Positions 42,929 to 55,693 of a stretch of DNA of 64,000 nucleotides are shown one piece after another; the first letter of the stretch is position 1; each line of letters opens with the position of its first letter. The notes under the pieces are model-generated. The model was not told where the DNA came from, did not search any database, and saw only the letters and a list, made by a program, of their open reading frames with translations. The stretch is taken from NCBI GenBank assembly GCA_941918925.1, contig OW799233.1, positions 75,011,078 through 75,075,077 of the forward strand, written 5' to 3'. This DNA is from Phyto melanocephala (lineage: Eukaryota; Arthropoda; Insecta; Diptera; Rhinophoridae). A program made the translations under genes and the position numbers.

Positions 42929-44119
42929 ATGAAGAAAACTGAAAATGAAAAAAACACACAAAAACTGAAAAAAATTAAATCGGATGAGTTGGGTATCTCA
43001 TCTGAAGACGACCTTCTGTCCTCTAGCCAAGAGACGTTGGTCGACTTATTAGGCAGAGACGGAGCCGGTCATAGCACCCTGCTGCCCTCCAATACCCCTT
43101 CTAATACCCTTCAACTCGACGTCAAGGTTGACGACAAATTGAAGAGGAGGAAACAAAGAAAGAGGAGTCAGAATGACATCCTCAAAGCTAAATACAATAA
43201 GGCGGTTTTTATTCTTGACAAGATAGCCAAGAACACCGCCAATGGTATCCCCCATTAACGCGACGAGGAAGATCGCGTCAAATACCAGGCTGTGGTAGAT
43301 GAGTACCTTAAGTTTAAGGATTCCTTACCCAGCACATCTAAAGAGGCAACTACTGAGGTGAGGTCCAAGCGAAACCGATCTCAGACAGAGGGAGGTAAAT
43401 CGCCCAAAAGGAGAAAAGTCGCCGATAAAAAGACCACTCCGGGACTAGCCACGAACGCTACGTCGACATCTGCCAGGCGCCACTTTAATGAAGTGGTAAA
43501 AGACCATCTCATTCTGGCCCTGGCAAACGAAAAGGATGGTGCCATCAGTCCTGTAGTAACAGAATGGGGTGCCATAGAGTCTAAACTAGCAGAGCTCGTT
43601 ATGGATTACGTGCTCACTAGTAAGACTGGACAGGCTCCCTGTTTTGACTCCGGCGAGATACACCGGGGCTGCAGGGTAATCAAGTGCTTGGACGAGTTCT
43701 CAAAGGACTTTCTCAGCAAGTGCATCGCTCAGATTAGCGGTGACTGGGAAGGCTTAAGTCTTAAGCTCATCCCTGCTAAAGAGATTCCAATGAGACCTCT
43801 GGCAAGGATTTGGTTACCAAAGATAAAGGCCGATGCTCAAAAGATGCTGAAGTGTCTGAAGATTCAGAACCCTAGTATCCCAATGGATGATTGGTTGATC
43901 ATCCGCACCGCGCAGGGTGATAACCACACTTGCCTCACCCTCGCCATCACCGAATCGGCAACAATGAAGCTCGAAAAGACGGGCTTCAAACTGTTTTTCG
44001 GTGTGCGGGAAGCAAAGGTGAAGGTATTCCGACCAACAGGTTCAGGTGAAGCGGATGTCGTTGAAGCCGCCAACGCTCTGCTGTCTGGGATGAACCTCTC
44101 GGAACCATCCAATAAGTAA
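42929..44119 (+). pseudogene. ORF1 of the LOA-like element, one in-frame stop
   Basis: The start is chosen at ATG 42929 (MKKTENEKNTQKLKK), since the frame upstream lies in the UTR. The frame is continuous to 44119 except for TAA at 43256-43258. The N-terminal half is acidic then Lys/Arg-rich (KRRKQRKRSQNDILK; RNRSQTEGGKSPKRRK). The C-terminal half matches the DUF4780-type fold by pattern (GCRVIKCLDEFSKDFL, WEGLSLKLIPAKEIP, RIWLPKIKADAQ, DDWLIIRTAQG). In this group ORF1 binds the element RNA. The stop ends 4 bp before the ORF2 ATG, so ORF2 is probably translated by coupling. Confidence 0.8.
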
Positions 44120-44123
44120 CAGA

Positions 44124-47100
44124 ATGGCACTTAAAATAGTCCAAATTAATCTGCAGCACTCGAAATGCGCTACAGATAATCTTCGGATGCTCTTAGCTGA
44201 GGACGATCTGGACATTGGACTATTGCAGGAACCCTGGGTAGTCAACTCGGTGGTAAAAGGGTTCCCGTCCTCATTATACAAAGTACTCTACGCAAAAGAT
44301 TGTGGTAAGCCTAGGTCATGTCTTATTGCCAAAAAGAATATTAACATTTTTCTTTGTACGCAGCTTAGCTCAGCGGACCTTACAGTTGCAAGGGTCGAAC
44401 TGCCAAACAGAGAAAGCTTCATAATTGCCTCGAGCTACATGGCGCATGAGAAGCCTGCTCCGCCAGTGGAAGTGAGTAATCTCCTAGCCTCAATCGGAGT
44501 ATCTGACGATATAGTCCTGGGCTGCGATGCCAATGCAAGGCACACGATCTGGGGCAGCACTGAGATTAATGAACGTGGTGAGTATACCCTTGATTTCATT
44601 AATACTAACAAGTTAAGTATATGTAACTCTGGTAACACCCCAACATTTATTTTTCCGAGTTCGGTTAATTACAATGGATGGGAGGAGGTACTGGACATTA
44701 CACTCATGAATAGTAAGTCTAGGATATCAGTTGATAGGTGGAGGGTATCCAGTAAGAGGTCTTCTTCCGATCATAACTGGATTCTCTTCGAGATTAGACT
44801 TCGTGACGAGATTACGACACCGCTTTTTCGGAACCCAAGAAGAACTGATTGGTTTAAGTTCAATGGGGTCGTAAAGCGTAAATTGGGTAAACTGCCAGTT
44901 ATCGAAGATAGAGAAGTGTTTCAGCAACGTTATGCTGAAAGCCTTCGAAATTTCCTGCCCTATGACGAAGGTTAGGAAAACCTTCCCTCCATGGTGGAGC
45001 TCGGAGCTCTCTGGCCTTCGGAGGGAGGCACGTAGGGCCTTTAATAAATGTTATGAAAGAAAATCGTGGCAGCCGTAGCGCGATAAACTGAAAGCTTATA
45101 AAAAGGCTATAGCGGCCGCAAAAAGAAGTTCATGGAGAGACTTCTAAAATCTATAGACAGCTCTAAGGACACAGCGCGACTTAGTAAGATTCTAGCCAGG
45201 GATCAGTCAACTCCGACCTATATAAAAAGGAAGGATGACTCCTGGTCTGAATCTGCGGCTGAATCCCTTGATATCCTTATGAACACTCACTTTCCGGGAT
45301 GCAGGGAGGTGAGTGCGGATAGGACCCATTCCGTGGTCGATGGGAACATATTTTCTTACGAGAGAATCTCGTGGGTGATTGATAGTTTCTCCCCATATAA
45401 ATCACCTGGACCTGATGGAATTCTGCCACGTATGTTGCAGAGTGCCAAGGGATATGTTATTCCCTGGCTCCAGAGGATTTTCATGCTCTGCCTTTTTCTA
45501 AATTATATTCCTGGGAATTGGAGAACGGTCAGGGTCGTTTTTATTCCGAAGATCGGAAGGAGAAGTCATGATAGTGCGAAAGACTTTCGTCCGATTAGCC
45601 TTTCATCTTTTCAGCTTAAAACACTGGAACGACTCATCGACTCTCATATAAGCCAGCGACTGGAGGGAACGACGGGTTTGTCGGGCAGTCAGCATGCCTA
45701 TCTTAAGGGACGCTCTACGGAGACGGCTCTACATGAGGTCGTGGGGACTATAGAGAGGTCTCTCGAATTCGGGCAGTATACTATGGCAGCCTTCTTGGAT
45801 ATAGAAGGGGCCTTCAATAACGTAACCACCCTTGCGATTCAGCATGCCCTCACTGGTCTAGAGGTTGAGGAGTACATCAGCAACTGGCTAGTGTCTATGC
45901 TGAGCACAAGGGTGGTTATTGCTAATCTTGGTAACACCACTATGTCAAGGCTAGTGGAAAAAGATACACCTCAGGGCGGTGTGATCTCTCCACTGCTTTG
46001 GCTTATTGTTGTTAACAAGATTCTTATTGAACAGGACAATAGCTTAATAATGGTCGTGGCTTATGCGGACGATGTTGTGATACTAGTATCGGGACTGTTT
46101 CCGGACGTGATTAGTGATATCATGTCCGACGCCTTGAGATTACTAAGAAACTGGGCCACGGACAGCGGTCTAGTAGTAAACCTAAGCAAAACGGAACTGG
46201 TGCTGTTCACAACAAAGACCAAGATTCCGAGCTTCAGACCACCGAGGTTGGGGAACTGCGAAATTCCCCTATCGGATAGGGCGAAATATCTGGGTATTAT
46301 CCTGGACTCTAAATTGTCATGGAAGCTGAACGTCCAGCACAGGGTGAAGAAGGCTACGGTGGCCTACTACACGTGTCGTGGGATGTTTGGTAGGAAATGG
46401 GGACTTACCCCCAACATGATTAAATGGATGTATACGGCCGTAGTACGTCCGATTCTCACTTATGGATCTCTGGTATGGTGGACTGCAACAGGGCGTTGGT
46501 ATGTTGTGGACCAGTTGTATAGAGTACAGAGATCGGCATGAATTGGGATAACGGGAGCGATGCGAACTAATCCTTCGGAGGCGCTGAACACTATGTTGCA
46601 TCTCGTTCCCATAGATATTCATATATTGGCCACATCCGCAAGTAGTGCGATGAGGCTTAATGCGACTGGATGTTGGAGGTCGAGGACGTATGGCCATGCG
46701 AGTATATTGGCCACGCTGCCTTCGAGCGTGAATCAACCCTCTGACTACATTACGCCCTACATGGATTTTGATGGGGCGTTCAGGGTTCTTATTCTCTCCA
46801 GGAGAGAGTGGAATGGGGTTCGCCTTTTGGGGAGCTTTGACACCAGGATCTATACTGACGGTTCGAGGATGGAATGTGGTATTGGATCTGGTGTCTTCTC
46901 TGATGGACCGGAGATTGAACTCTCCTTCCGTCTTCCGGATGATTGCAGCGTTTTTCAAGCGGAAGTACTCGCTATCAGTGAAGCATGTAGGATACTGAAT
47001 GACGGGAATATCCACGGGAGCATTGGTATATTTGTCGACAGTCAGGCGGCACTCTTGTCACTCAGGTCATAAATTATTACGTCTAAATTAGTTGGCCAAT

Positions 47101-47675
47101 GTAGAAAGGAACTGTCAAGGCTTGGTCAGCGGGCTGACGTTATTCTAGTTTGGATTCCTGGGCATAAGGGCCACTATGGTAACGAGCGTGCTGATGAGCT
47201 AGCCAGGGGAGGATCTGCTCTGGATATCTCTAATGCAATTGCAGTTGCAATCCCGTTGGGGACTAATAAAAGCAGAATCTCCAGACACTTTCTCCGGAAG
47301 GCTGATAACAGGTGGCGTGGGCTGAGCACGTGTAAGGTGGCACGGCTTACGTGGCCCTCTTTTGATGCACGACGTACATTGCAACTTACCAGTCGAAGTC
47401 GGAGGGACATATCGAGGTTACTGGCGGTATTGACGGGTCACTGGATGTTAGGCAAACATGCAAGTCGGCTCGGACTCCCATCGAACGACCATTGTCGCAG
47501 TTGTCTGGATAGAGAGAAGGAGGAATCGGTTTTCCACTTTCTCTGCGAATGTCCTGCACTGGCGGCTAAAAGACACAGATTTCTGGGCGAACATATACTA
47601 GATAGCCTCTCTGCGATATCGGAAGTTGGACTGAATTATCTACTGAGATATCTCAGGGCCACGGGGTGGATCTAG
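44124..47675 (+). pseudogene. ORF2 of the LOA-like element (endonuclease, RT, RNase H), broken
   Basis: Endonuclease: MALKIVQINLQHSK, GLLQEPWV, LGCDANARHTIWGS, and SSSDHNWILFEI (the SDH end motif). RT: FRPISLSSFQLKTLERLI, AAFLDIEGAFNNV (motif A), TPQGGVISPLLW and VVAYADDVVILVSG (motif C). RNase H: RIYTDGSRMECGIG, SVFQAEVLAISEA, FVDSQAAL and WIPGHKGHYGNERADELA. C-terminal Cys motif: CRSCLDREKEESVFHFLCEC. Lesions: a frameshift near 44955 with return near 45125, TAG at 45076 in the intermediate frame, TGA at 46539 and TAA at 47070. The enzyme would nick target DNA and copy RNA onto it. Confidence 0.85.
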
Positions 47676-47839
47676 TATCCTTACTCTTGGATTTTATTCT
47701 GAGATACACTAGAAGCTGACGAGTGATGTGGTCCTGTCAAAACGGAGTCATACAGACTCTACTTGACTGTTGGCGTGCAGCGAACTACCACGATAACCAA
47801 CCAACCAACCTAATGCAGCTGAAGTCTTCAAATTAAGTA
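47676..47839 (+). other. 3' UTR and tail of the LOA-like element
   Basis: About 120 bp of 3' UTR ends in AACCAACCAACCAACC, the simple-repeat tail usual for LOA/R1-group elements rather than poly-A. Single-copy-looking sequence follows up to the tandem array. Confidence 0.65.
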
Positions 47840-49220
47840 CGGTAAACTTTGACATCCACATGCACATTTGGTTAAAAAATGGGCGGACTTGTAATAGTAG
47901 GCGTGGCCACATGAATTAAATACTAAAATTCGTATATTTGGAAGACGATATCGATTAAAGTAGTAAGTAAGAGCAACTCTAACACCCAAATGAACATTTA
48001 GGCAAGAAATGGGTGCATTATCAATAGTGGGCGTGGCACCTACCATATGAATTAAATACTAAAATTCGTATATTTGGAAAACGATATCGATTAGAGTAGT
48101 AAAATTTTGCAAAAGCAACTTTGATATTTAAATAAACATTTATGAAAAAAATGGGTGCATTAACAATAGTGGGCGTGGCACCTACCATATGAATTAAATA
48201 CTAAAATTCGTATATCTGGAAAACGATATCGATTAGAGTACTAAATTTTTGCAAAAGCAACTTTGATATTTAAATAAAAATTTATGGAAAAAATGGGTGC
48301 ATTAACAATAGTGGGCGTGGCACCTGCCATATGAATTAAATACTAAAATTCTTATATCTGGAAAACGATATCTATTAGAGTACTAAAATTTTGCAAAAGC
48401 AACTTTAATATTCAAATAATTATTTATGGAAAAAATGGGTACATTAACAATAGTGGGCGTGGCACCTGCCATATGAATTAAATACTAAAATTCGTATATC
48501 TGGAAAACGATATCTATTAGAGTACTAAAATTTTGCAAAAGCAACTTTAATATTCAAATAAATATTTATGGAAAAAATGGGTGCATTAACAAAAGTGGGC
48601 GTGGCACCTGCCATATGAATTAAATACTAAAATTCGTATATCTGGAAAACGATATCTATTAGAGTACTAAATTTTTGCAAAAGCAAATTTAATATTCAAA
48701 TAAATATTTATGGAAAAAATGGGTGCATTAACAATAGTGGGCGTGGCACCTGCCATATGAATTAAATACTAAAATTCGTATATCTGGAAAACGATATCTA
48801 TTAGAGTACTAAAATTTTGCAAAAGCAACTTTAATATTCAAATAATTATTTTTGGAAAAAATGGGTGCATTAACAATAGTGGGCGTGGCACCTGCCATAT
48901 GAATTAAATACTAAAATTCGTATATCTGGAAAACGATATCTATTTTGCAACAGCAACTTTAATATTCAAATAAATATTTATGGAAAAAATGGGTGCATTA
49001 ACAATAGTGGGCGTGGCACCTGCCATATGAATTAAATACTAAAATTCGTATATCTGGAAAACGATATCTATTAGAGTACTATAATTTTGCAAAAGCAACT
49101 TTAATATTCAAATAAATATTTATGGAAAAAATGGGTGCATTAACAATAGTGGGCGTGGTACCTGCCATATGAATAAAATACTAAAATTTGGGGTGGCGAA
49201 GCACACCGGGTATTAGCTAG
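47840..49220 (+). mobile_element. Helitron-like element of a second family, tandem ~142-bp units
   Basis: About ten units contain GTGGGCGTGGCACCTGCC, ATATGAATTAAATACTAAAA, TCGTATATCTGGAAAACG and TTTTGCAAAAGCAACTTT. The array ends in GGCGAAGCACACCGGGTATTAGCTAG followed by T, which is the CTRR-T end with upstream GC hairpin expected of Helitrons. The 5' TC end is not seen, probably lost at the LOA-like insertion. Non-coding. Confidence 0.7.
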
Positions 49221-49254
49221 TTTTAAATAAAATAGGCTGTAAATATTTTAATTT

Positions 49255-50292
49255 TTATACCCTTCACCTGTGGTGCACAAGGGTATATATAGCTTTGTCA
49301 TTCCGTTTGTAATTTCTACAGTTTTCATTTCCGACCCCATAAAGTATATATTTTCTGAAAGCTTATGAAAAGAGAAGTCGATTAGGCCCTGACCGTCTAT
49401 CCGTCTGCCCATCTGTCCGTGTGTTGGTTGAAATCTACTTTTAGAAGCAACTGTATGTTCCTCAGAATTGTATATGGTATCAATCTCTTGGAAATATCCA
49501 GGAATGAGTCGCTATTGAAATTCAGCACAATCGCCCGGTAACTTTCTGAGATATGAGCCATATAAACACGACTTCCTCTGTTTTTTCCTATATTTTTACC
49601 ACCAAAATCAAAATTGTTCAGCCATAGAATAATTTATAGGTACCTTTGCTACTATTTGTAGATATAACATGCGTCTAGAGATATTCGTGTACAATTTTTG
49701 ATAAATCGGGCTCTTATCGGTAAAGTTATACGCAAAAAATTCTTTTTTTAAATACTTATTCTATGACTTTACAAACGAAAATAAATTTTTTTAGCTTCTA
49801 GACAACCGAGAGAGTCAATATTGGTGTCATCTGAAAGGACTTGACTAACACAATAAAAGCAACATAAAAAATTTTAAATTTATGTTGGCCGCCACTACAA
49901 AATGGCGGACAATAAATTATTTATATGATCCAAATCTGGTATTTTAAAATGTAACTTTTTGAACCCCTCAATATTGGTATCAAATTAAAGGGCTTGACCA
50001 GTAGAATACAGTAAATTATTCTAAAATGTAAAATCCAAGATGGCGTGTAAAACAAAATGGCGGATCAAATTTTTAACCCCATCAATATGGGTATCAAATT
50101 AAAGGGCTTGACTAGTTGAATACACTTAACTACCTAAAAATTCAAAATCGAGGATGGCGTCGGAAATAATAAAGAAAACAGGAGAATAACATGAAATATA
50201 GGTTAAGCTACGATGTGAGATTATACATATGTACATGATGGTGAAGGGTATTATCAGATTTGGCACGGCCGAATATAACACTCTTACTTGTT
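49255..50292 (+). mobile_element. DINE-1-like element, subfamily 2, long version
   Basis: 5' TTATACCCTTCACCTGTGG and 3' hairpin GGCACGGCC with CACTCTTACTTGTT are both present. Instead of the A/T tract it has about 600 bp of ordinary sequence with repeated AAGATGGCG/AAATGGCGG and ATCAAATTAAAGGGCTTGAC motifs. This may be the ancestral interior that the A/T-tract copies have lost. Confidence 0.75.
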
Positions 50293-51499
50293 TTGCTTGC
50301 ATTTGTTTTTGTTGTACTAAAGTAGATAGAAGTAAATAGTTGCCATTCATTGTTGCTACAAGGCGCTTTAGTGCGCCCACTCTGACGTTGTTTGCTGCAT
50401 TACACATATTTGGTCAATATTGGGTACCTGCGGTAAATTGACAATAAAATCTTCATCTTTTAACCGATTTTTATGGTTTATGGCTTTTTTTATTTCTAAG
50501 ATAAGTAGCTCTCATAAAACAGTTTGAAATGTTTTTTTATTTTTAAATTCCATTTTCAAACTGAAAAATATTACGAATTTTACACGAAAAAAATTTTTTT
50601 TCTCCATTAATTTTTAATAATTCAAAAACGATAAGAGATAGAGAAAAATTAAAAAAATTAAATTAAAATAAAAATATTAAAAAAATAGATACAATTTTGT
50701 TACACATCTTCTGGTTTTTTATTTTTGAAAATCGGATAACTGGTTCTCGAGTTAGGATGAAATATGTCTCTGTACCTGACTAATTTAGGGGAAAAAATTT
50801 GCCACGACCATAAAAAAAAATCCCGATCTGATGGAAAAAAAAACGACAACAGACTTGAGTTCAGCGCATCAAAATCCATATAGTGCACATAGTTTTATTT
50901 AATGGGAGATTTTGCTGCCGAGCAGTGTTATTTAATGTTTTTTATTTACTTAAATTGTCAGCCTTGCACTATTAGTATCACAATGTTCATTGCGAAGCAT
51001 TTGACGATTTCTTTTTAATTTCTTTTTCCTTTTGTCTAGTTTTTTCAAAGAGAGGAAGCTTTTGGACTGTATAGGAGTTGCCACTAGGCATAAATAATTT
51101 TCCCATTGCCCGAAAGGACCATGTTTATTTTTAGCATATACACTATGCAAATTAATACTTTTAAAAATTAATTAAAAGGGTTTACGACTTGTAATTAAAG
51201 GGAATTACAAATAAAATGACGTGCTAGATAAGTACTAGACAAAAATTTTACAGTAATCACGATTCCTTGTCGTTCACTTGAGGTAAGCCGGGAGACTTCT
51301 TACTGATTTGAGGGTTCGTAAAAAACAAAACCAACGAATCACCAGACCACCTCAGTAACTTTTCGTTACCCTTTTTCGGCAAAAAATCGTTAAAGCCAAA
51401 GTGTCGTTAAAAAACAAATTAAGCAATTCACAATAATTAAACAATTCAGGACTGGGATTGCTTAATATTAGAAAAAAAGAGAAACAAATTCAAATTTTC
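50293..51499. other. AT-rich sequence, no gene recognised
   Basis: Short open frames (for example 50950-51150 minus) show no domain. No repeat pair, RNA gene or terminal repeat was found. Confidence 0.35.
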
Positions 51500-53760
51500 A
51501 TTTAATAATTCATAGTACAAACTTTTGTTGAAACTACTTTAAACACCGTCACTAAAATTAAGAAACGTTTTTGCGTGTAGGATTCCTTGAAGTGTGTCAG
51601 TATTTAACGTTATCATTTCTTGAAAAAATTCGTTTCACAGTAGCCGAACTATGTGGCAATGAAAATATATAAACCAAAAATTTTTGTAAAACAGGAAACA
51701 TTATGGAATCGTCACCCTTCCTTATATTGAAAGCGTTTTTGTAAAACTCAAGAATGTTAGTTTTATCAATATCTTTAATTTGCCTTATAAGCTTATAAGT
51801 TGTCGATATCGTTATATTCAGTAATTTGAACAACATCTGGGAAATCCATAACTAAAGGAATTATAGAGTTATATGTATGGAACAATTGTTAATTGTTTGA
51901 TTTAATTCAAAAGAAAATCTTTTTTTAATTTCTTGAGCGCTTCGTATATAAAATTGCTTGCAATTAGTTGTAAATTCAGTTAATTTGTGTGATGAAATAT
52001 CCATACTTTAAACGTTTGCGATTACCTTACCGCCTAAATATATTTTGTCTAGCGGTAGGTAATTATCTTCATCCTTAAAATTGATATCTTGCCATAAAGT
52101 GCCGTCTAAATTCTAAGAGTCAATAAAATTGCTTAGAATTGTTTTAAATGTCAAAGATATTCGATTATATAAAATATGGATTTTAGTCTTTCCACTTTGC
52201 ATTTCTAAATTTAAATTTGTAAATAATGAAAGCACAAATTCCAAATACAATTTGGTTAAGGGATCATCAAACCATTCAACTATCTTTTCAGCAGAACTTA
52301 CTTTATTAAAACCAACCAATCAACCTTAAAAAGCCATCTTTAAAGCTTGAAAGTTTTTTAAAATACGCTTAACGCATTCAATTATTGAAAGCCATCGAGT
52401 AGTACTTGACTGTGTAAGCTTATGAGGTTTAATATTCCATAGCTCCTGAAAGGCTGTTAACTCAAACATTTATATTGGACTATCATTAATGTAATCGTAT
52501 ATATTTTTTAATCCTTTTTCAACACTGTTTGGTAAAACTTTACATGCATGGGAAGCAACAAAATTAAAAGTGTGATATATACATTGGTATTTCTTAATGA
52601 AATCGAGACTTCACAGAATTTAAATTTCCGGACATGTTATTAGCTCCGTCTGCCGCAAGGCCAATCATATTTGTTTTATAGTATACTAGAAAAGCCCGGC
52701 GCGCGTTGCTACGCCCCTTAATGAATAAAAATGCATTCTGAATTTTAATTGAATATCAAGTGCAAAAAGCTAATAATGATAACTTATTTCTTATGTGCGT
52801 GGCACTGCCCACTTCGGTCCAGTGCAAGTACCTCAAAATTATTACTTTTTTTTATGGGCGTGGCCCTGCCCACTTTTCTAATCACAAAATTACAAAGTAA
52901 TGACAGCTCAATATTTGCAAAGTTTCAGAATAATCAGTCCAGTGCAAGTACCTTAATATTATAACTTTTTTATGGGCGTGGCCCGCCCACTTTTTTTATA
53001 ACGAAATTATAAAGTCATGACAGGTCAATATGTGTGCAAAGTTTCAGAAAAATCGATCAAGTGGAAGTAGCTAAAAATGATAACTAATTTTTTATGGGCG
53101 TGGCCCGCCTACTTTTTACCACCCATAAACACTCCCTGGAAGGTGTACAACAACTTGCCAAAGTTTGAGTCCGATCGGTTTTACAGTTTTACACACACAC
53201 ACACACAGAGTTTCACTTTTATATATATAGATAGATAGATAGAAGATCGAATGTTTTTCAAATAATTGTACAATTACTTTAAAAAGATTTTCAGCGGTTG
53301 CATCTGTAACTTCAGTTAAAGTTAAAAATATATCTAATGGCTTAAATTCTGCTTTATCAAAAATTCGAACTACAAGGACCAATTGTTTTAAATTACCAAC
53401 ATCAGTAGATTTATCTACAATTAATTAAAAAAAACATTCTCTTGCAAGCGCTTAACTATACATTTCATTTGCTCTTTCCCAATTACATTTTTTAATCATT
53501 CTTGATTTGTATCTTCCACATGCCAACTTTTGAACTTCTGTGTCTTTTAGCCACACGCTCCATGTTAAAGGACAAATTATGTTTTGCAATAAAGCATGCA
53601 ACTAACAACTCTAACTCATTTGTGCGCGACTTTTTTTTAATGACTTCAACTAAGGAGCTCTGATTTTTCATCGATGCTGAAACTTTGAGATGGCGCATTC
53701 TTACTGAGTGCCTTCTTATTTCGGAAGTACCAGCACTTCAATCAAAATAGCAAATTTAAC
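51500..53760 (-). pseudogene. hAT transposase, degenerate, split by a Helitron
   Basis: Read right to left: N-terminal part (53698 on) with ELLVACFIAKHNLSFNMERV; then RIFDKAEFKPLDIF and LTEVTDATAENLF; the Helitron at 53231-52686; then MIGLAADGANNMSGN (the catalytic-region D-G-A-N-N-M-x-G motif); stops and frameshifts; finally the C-terminal dimerisation domain FPVLQKFLVYIFSLPHSSAT with VKRIFS (51836-51597) and NTDTLQGILHAKTF-like sequence ending near 51510. These are the usual hAT landmarks in order. Terminal repeats were not found. Confidence 0.75.
52686..53231 (-). mobile_element. Non-autonomous Helitron, copy 2
   Basis: The minus strand starts TCTATATATATAAAAGTG at 53231 and ends GGGCTTTTCTAG at 52686, flanked by A and T. 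About four GGGCGTGGC units and a short (TG)n remain. It lies in the coding region of the hAT transposase. A GATA microsatellite follows on the right. Confidence 0.85.
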
Positions 53761-55693
53761 AGTGGTAGAAAAATTTGCCCTTGTTACTTCTTGTTACAAA
53801 ATTAGTTTTTTTTTCATGAAGAAGAATAAGTTTGCATTCTATGTCCATCTGTGTTTTTTCTGTTTTTCTCACTGAAAGAATCAGAGCTGTCAGTATCCTA
53901 TTTGAGTAAATCGCAGAACTATAATATTTTATTTACATATTAATTATGTAAAACTTATTTTATTCTTACCATCTTTCGGAAATATATTAAATATTTTACA
54001 AAAAGTACTTTTATTTTTTAATTGCTTCAATAAATGTATATGGGCTCATCCTGCGTTACGGACGTTACATTCGCACGCAAATTTGCTTCTTAAGATTGAC
54101 ACAGCTGGCGTTCACATTGAAATATTTTCATGAAAATGCAGTTCTCTGGGAGTACTTTAAAACTTGTTTTAAACTTAAAGGTTAACTGCTGTATTCATAA
54201 AATATATTTCAGGTTTATTAAAGGCTTATTTGACAAATTTCTCTACAACATCTGTCATCTATGAATACGGCCCTAACTGTTTTTGAAAAAAAGTTATGCT
54301 AGCTTAAAGTTCCGTTACGGACGTTACGAAAAATGGAAGTCGATTTTTAGGCTTATGTGCATTTGCACATTTTTTAGATAATTTTGCATAATAAACAAAA
54401 AAAAAGTCCATATATGAAAAATTAAGTGGAATATATGATCATATCAATCCAGCTTAGAAAAGAAGGCTTAGTAGTCCCGTTAAACAAAAATCTTAATTTT
54501 TGTCTGTCCGTTACGGACGTTACACTTTTTCCATTAAACCAAATTGTGTATATAAATAAAAAACATTCACGTATTGAAAAATATTTTTAACTTTGTAATT
54601 ATTAATTGATTAGTTACAAAAAAATTAAAGAATATTTCATTACTGTTATATTAGCTTATATTCATTTACTTATTTATTTCTTTATTTAACTGTTTAACAT
54701 TGTATCTTATGCTTAATTGACCCAGCTGTTCGAGCTACTTTTATTGGAAAAGCCCGAAAAATAATGACATGATTTAAGAGCTGGAATATTTTTTATATTT
54801 ATCCATGTTTTTGATATTTCTTCAGACATAGTTTTGACATAATTTTTACCAATGTAAATTAGGAAAACGCCATTTATATTTTGTTTGCTAATTTGTGAAA
54901 ATCTCTAGTGTTTTTTTAGATGAGATTTCGGGCTTTTACTAGTTGTCAAACGTTTCGCTTAACAACAGCGCCAACACCGTCTACCGCTCATTTTCCATTC
55001 GAAGTAGCAAAAAAATTCCTAATTTCTAGAAGAAAATCCAGTACGTAAATATTGCATGCATGGGCGTACCGCCAAATATTTAAAGGGGGACATCGCGGTT
55101 GCGTTTTACAACATGGTTATTAATTACTAATTATAGATTTTTAGGATTTATTATTAGTTTCAGAAGAATTTGAAATTCATCTCAATTTTAGTTGCAGATT
55201 GGAGGATCGCATGTTATTTAAACACATTTTTTGTTACTTTGAGGTGAAGTTTTTCGGGTTCTCGGCAACCTAGAGCAATTTTAAGCCCAGATTCAGCAGA
55301 TGAAAATCCATTATAACCACTTACTTCCTCCTCATAATATTAAAATAAAATTTGTGGGTATTTTCATGCCGTTACGGACGTTACAAACTTTGTCATTTAT
55401 ATTTGAAAAAAAGTGTAAGAAAGGTATTTCTTTTTTTCCATCAGATTAAAATGCATAATAAACTCTGTTTATAAAGCTAGTTTGGAAAACGAAATTATTA
55501 AACTTCATTCTGTTAAACTTAAAAAACGCTTTTTTCCGTTACGGACGTTAAACACATTGTACCCATTTTTAGTTCCAATTGGTAATATATGTTAGATAAC
55601 TTACAAATATGATTGTTATCTTAAATAAAAGAAAATTAAACAAACAAACAAAACAAACTTTTTTTTGTTGGTCTAAATTCATTGTATCCAAAC
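53761..55693. other. Unassigned AT-rich region with a repeated CGTTAC motif
   Basis: There is no long reading frame. Five same-orientation copies of CGTTACGGACGTTAC occur (see separate entry). A few higher-complexity patches (54050-54120, 54960-55080) show no similarity I recognise. Confidence 0.4.
54054..55551 (+). repeat. Five dispersed copies of CGTTACGGACGTTAC
   Basis: Copies lie at 54054-54068, 54313-54327, 54509-54523, 55370-55384 and 55537-55551 (last base A in the fifth). Each is a direct repeat of CGTTAC spaced by GGA. Flanks are not conserved beyond one or two bases, so these are not tandem-repeat units. Confidence 0.8.

Larger units (their letters stand above)
42515..47811 (+). 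mobile_element. LOA-like non-LTR retrotransposon, nearly full length
   Basis: A GC-richer block in AT-rich surroundings carries a 5' UTR (about 42515-42928), ORF1, ORF2 and a 3' UTR with an (AACC)n tail at about 47795-47811. The order APE-type endonuclease, RT, RNase H, C-terminal Cys motif plus a DUF4780-type ORF1 fits the LOA group. The 5' boundary and target duplication were not resolved. A few stops and frameshifts disable it. Confidence 0.85.

Noticed and set aside
46317..47015. 232-codon minus-strand frame in the LOA-like element
   Set aside because: Lies opposite the RT/RNase H coding sequence and has no recognisable domain.
47840..49220. Regular repeats as a CRISPR-like array
   Set aside because: Units are contiguous ~142-bp tandem repeats without spacers, and the context is a eukaryotic transposon landscape.
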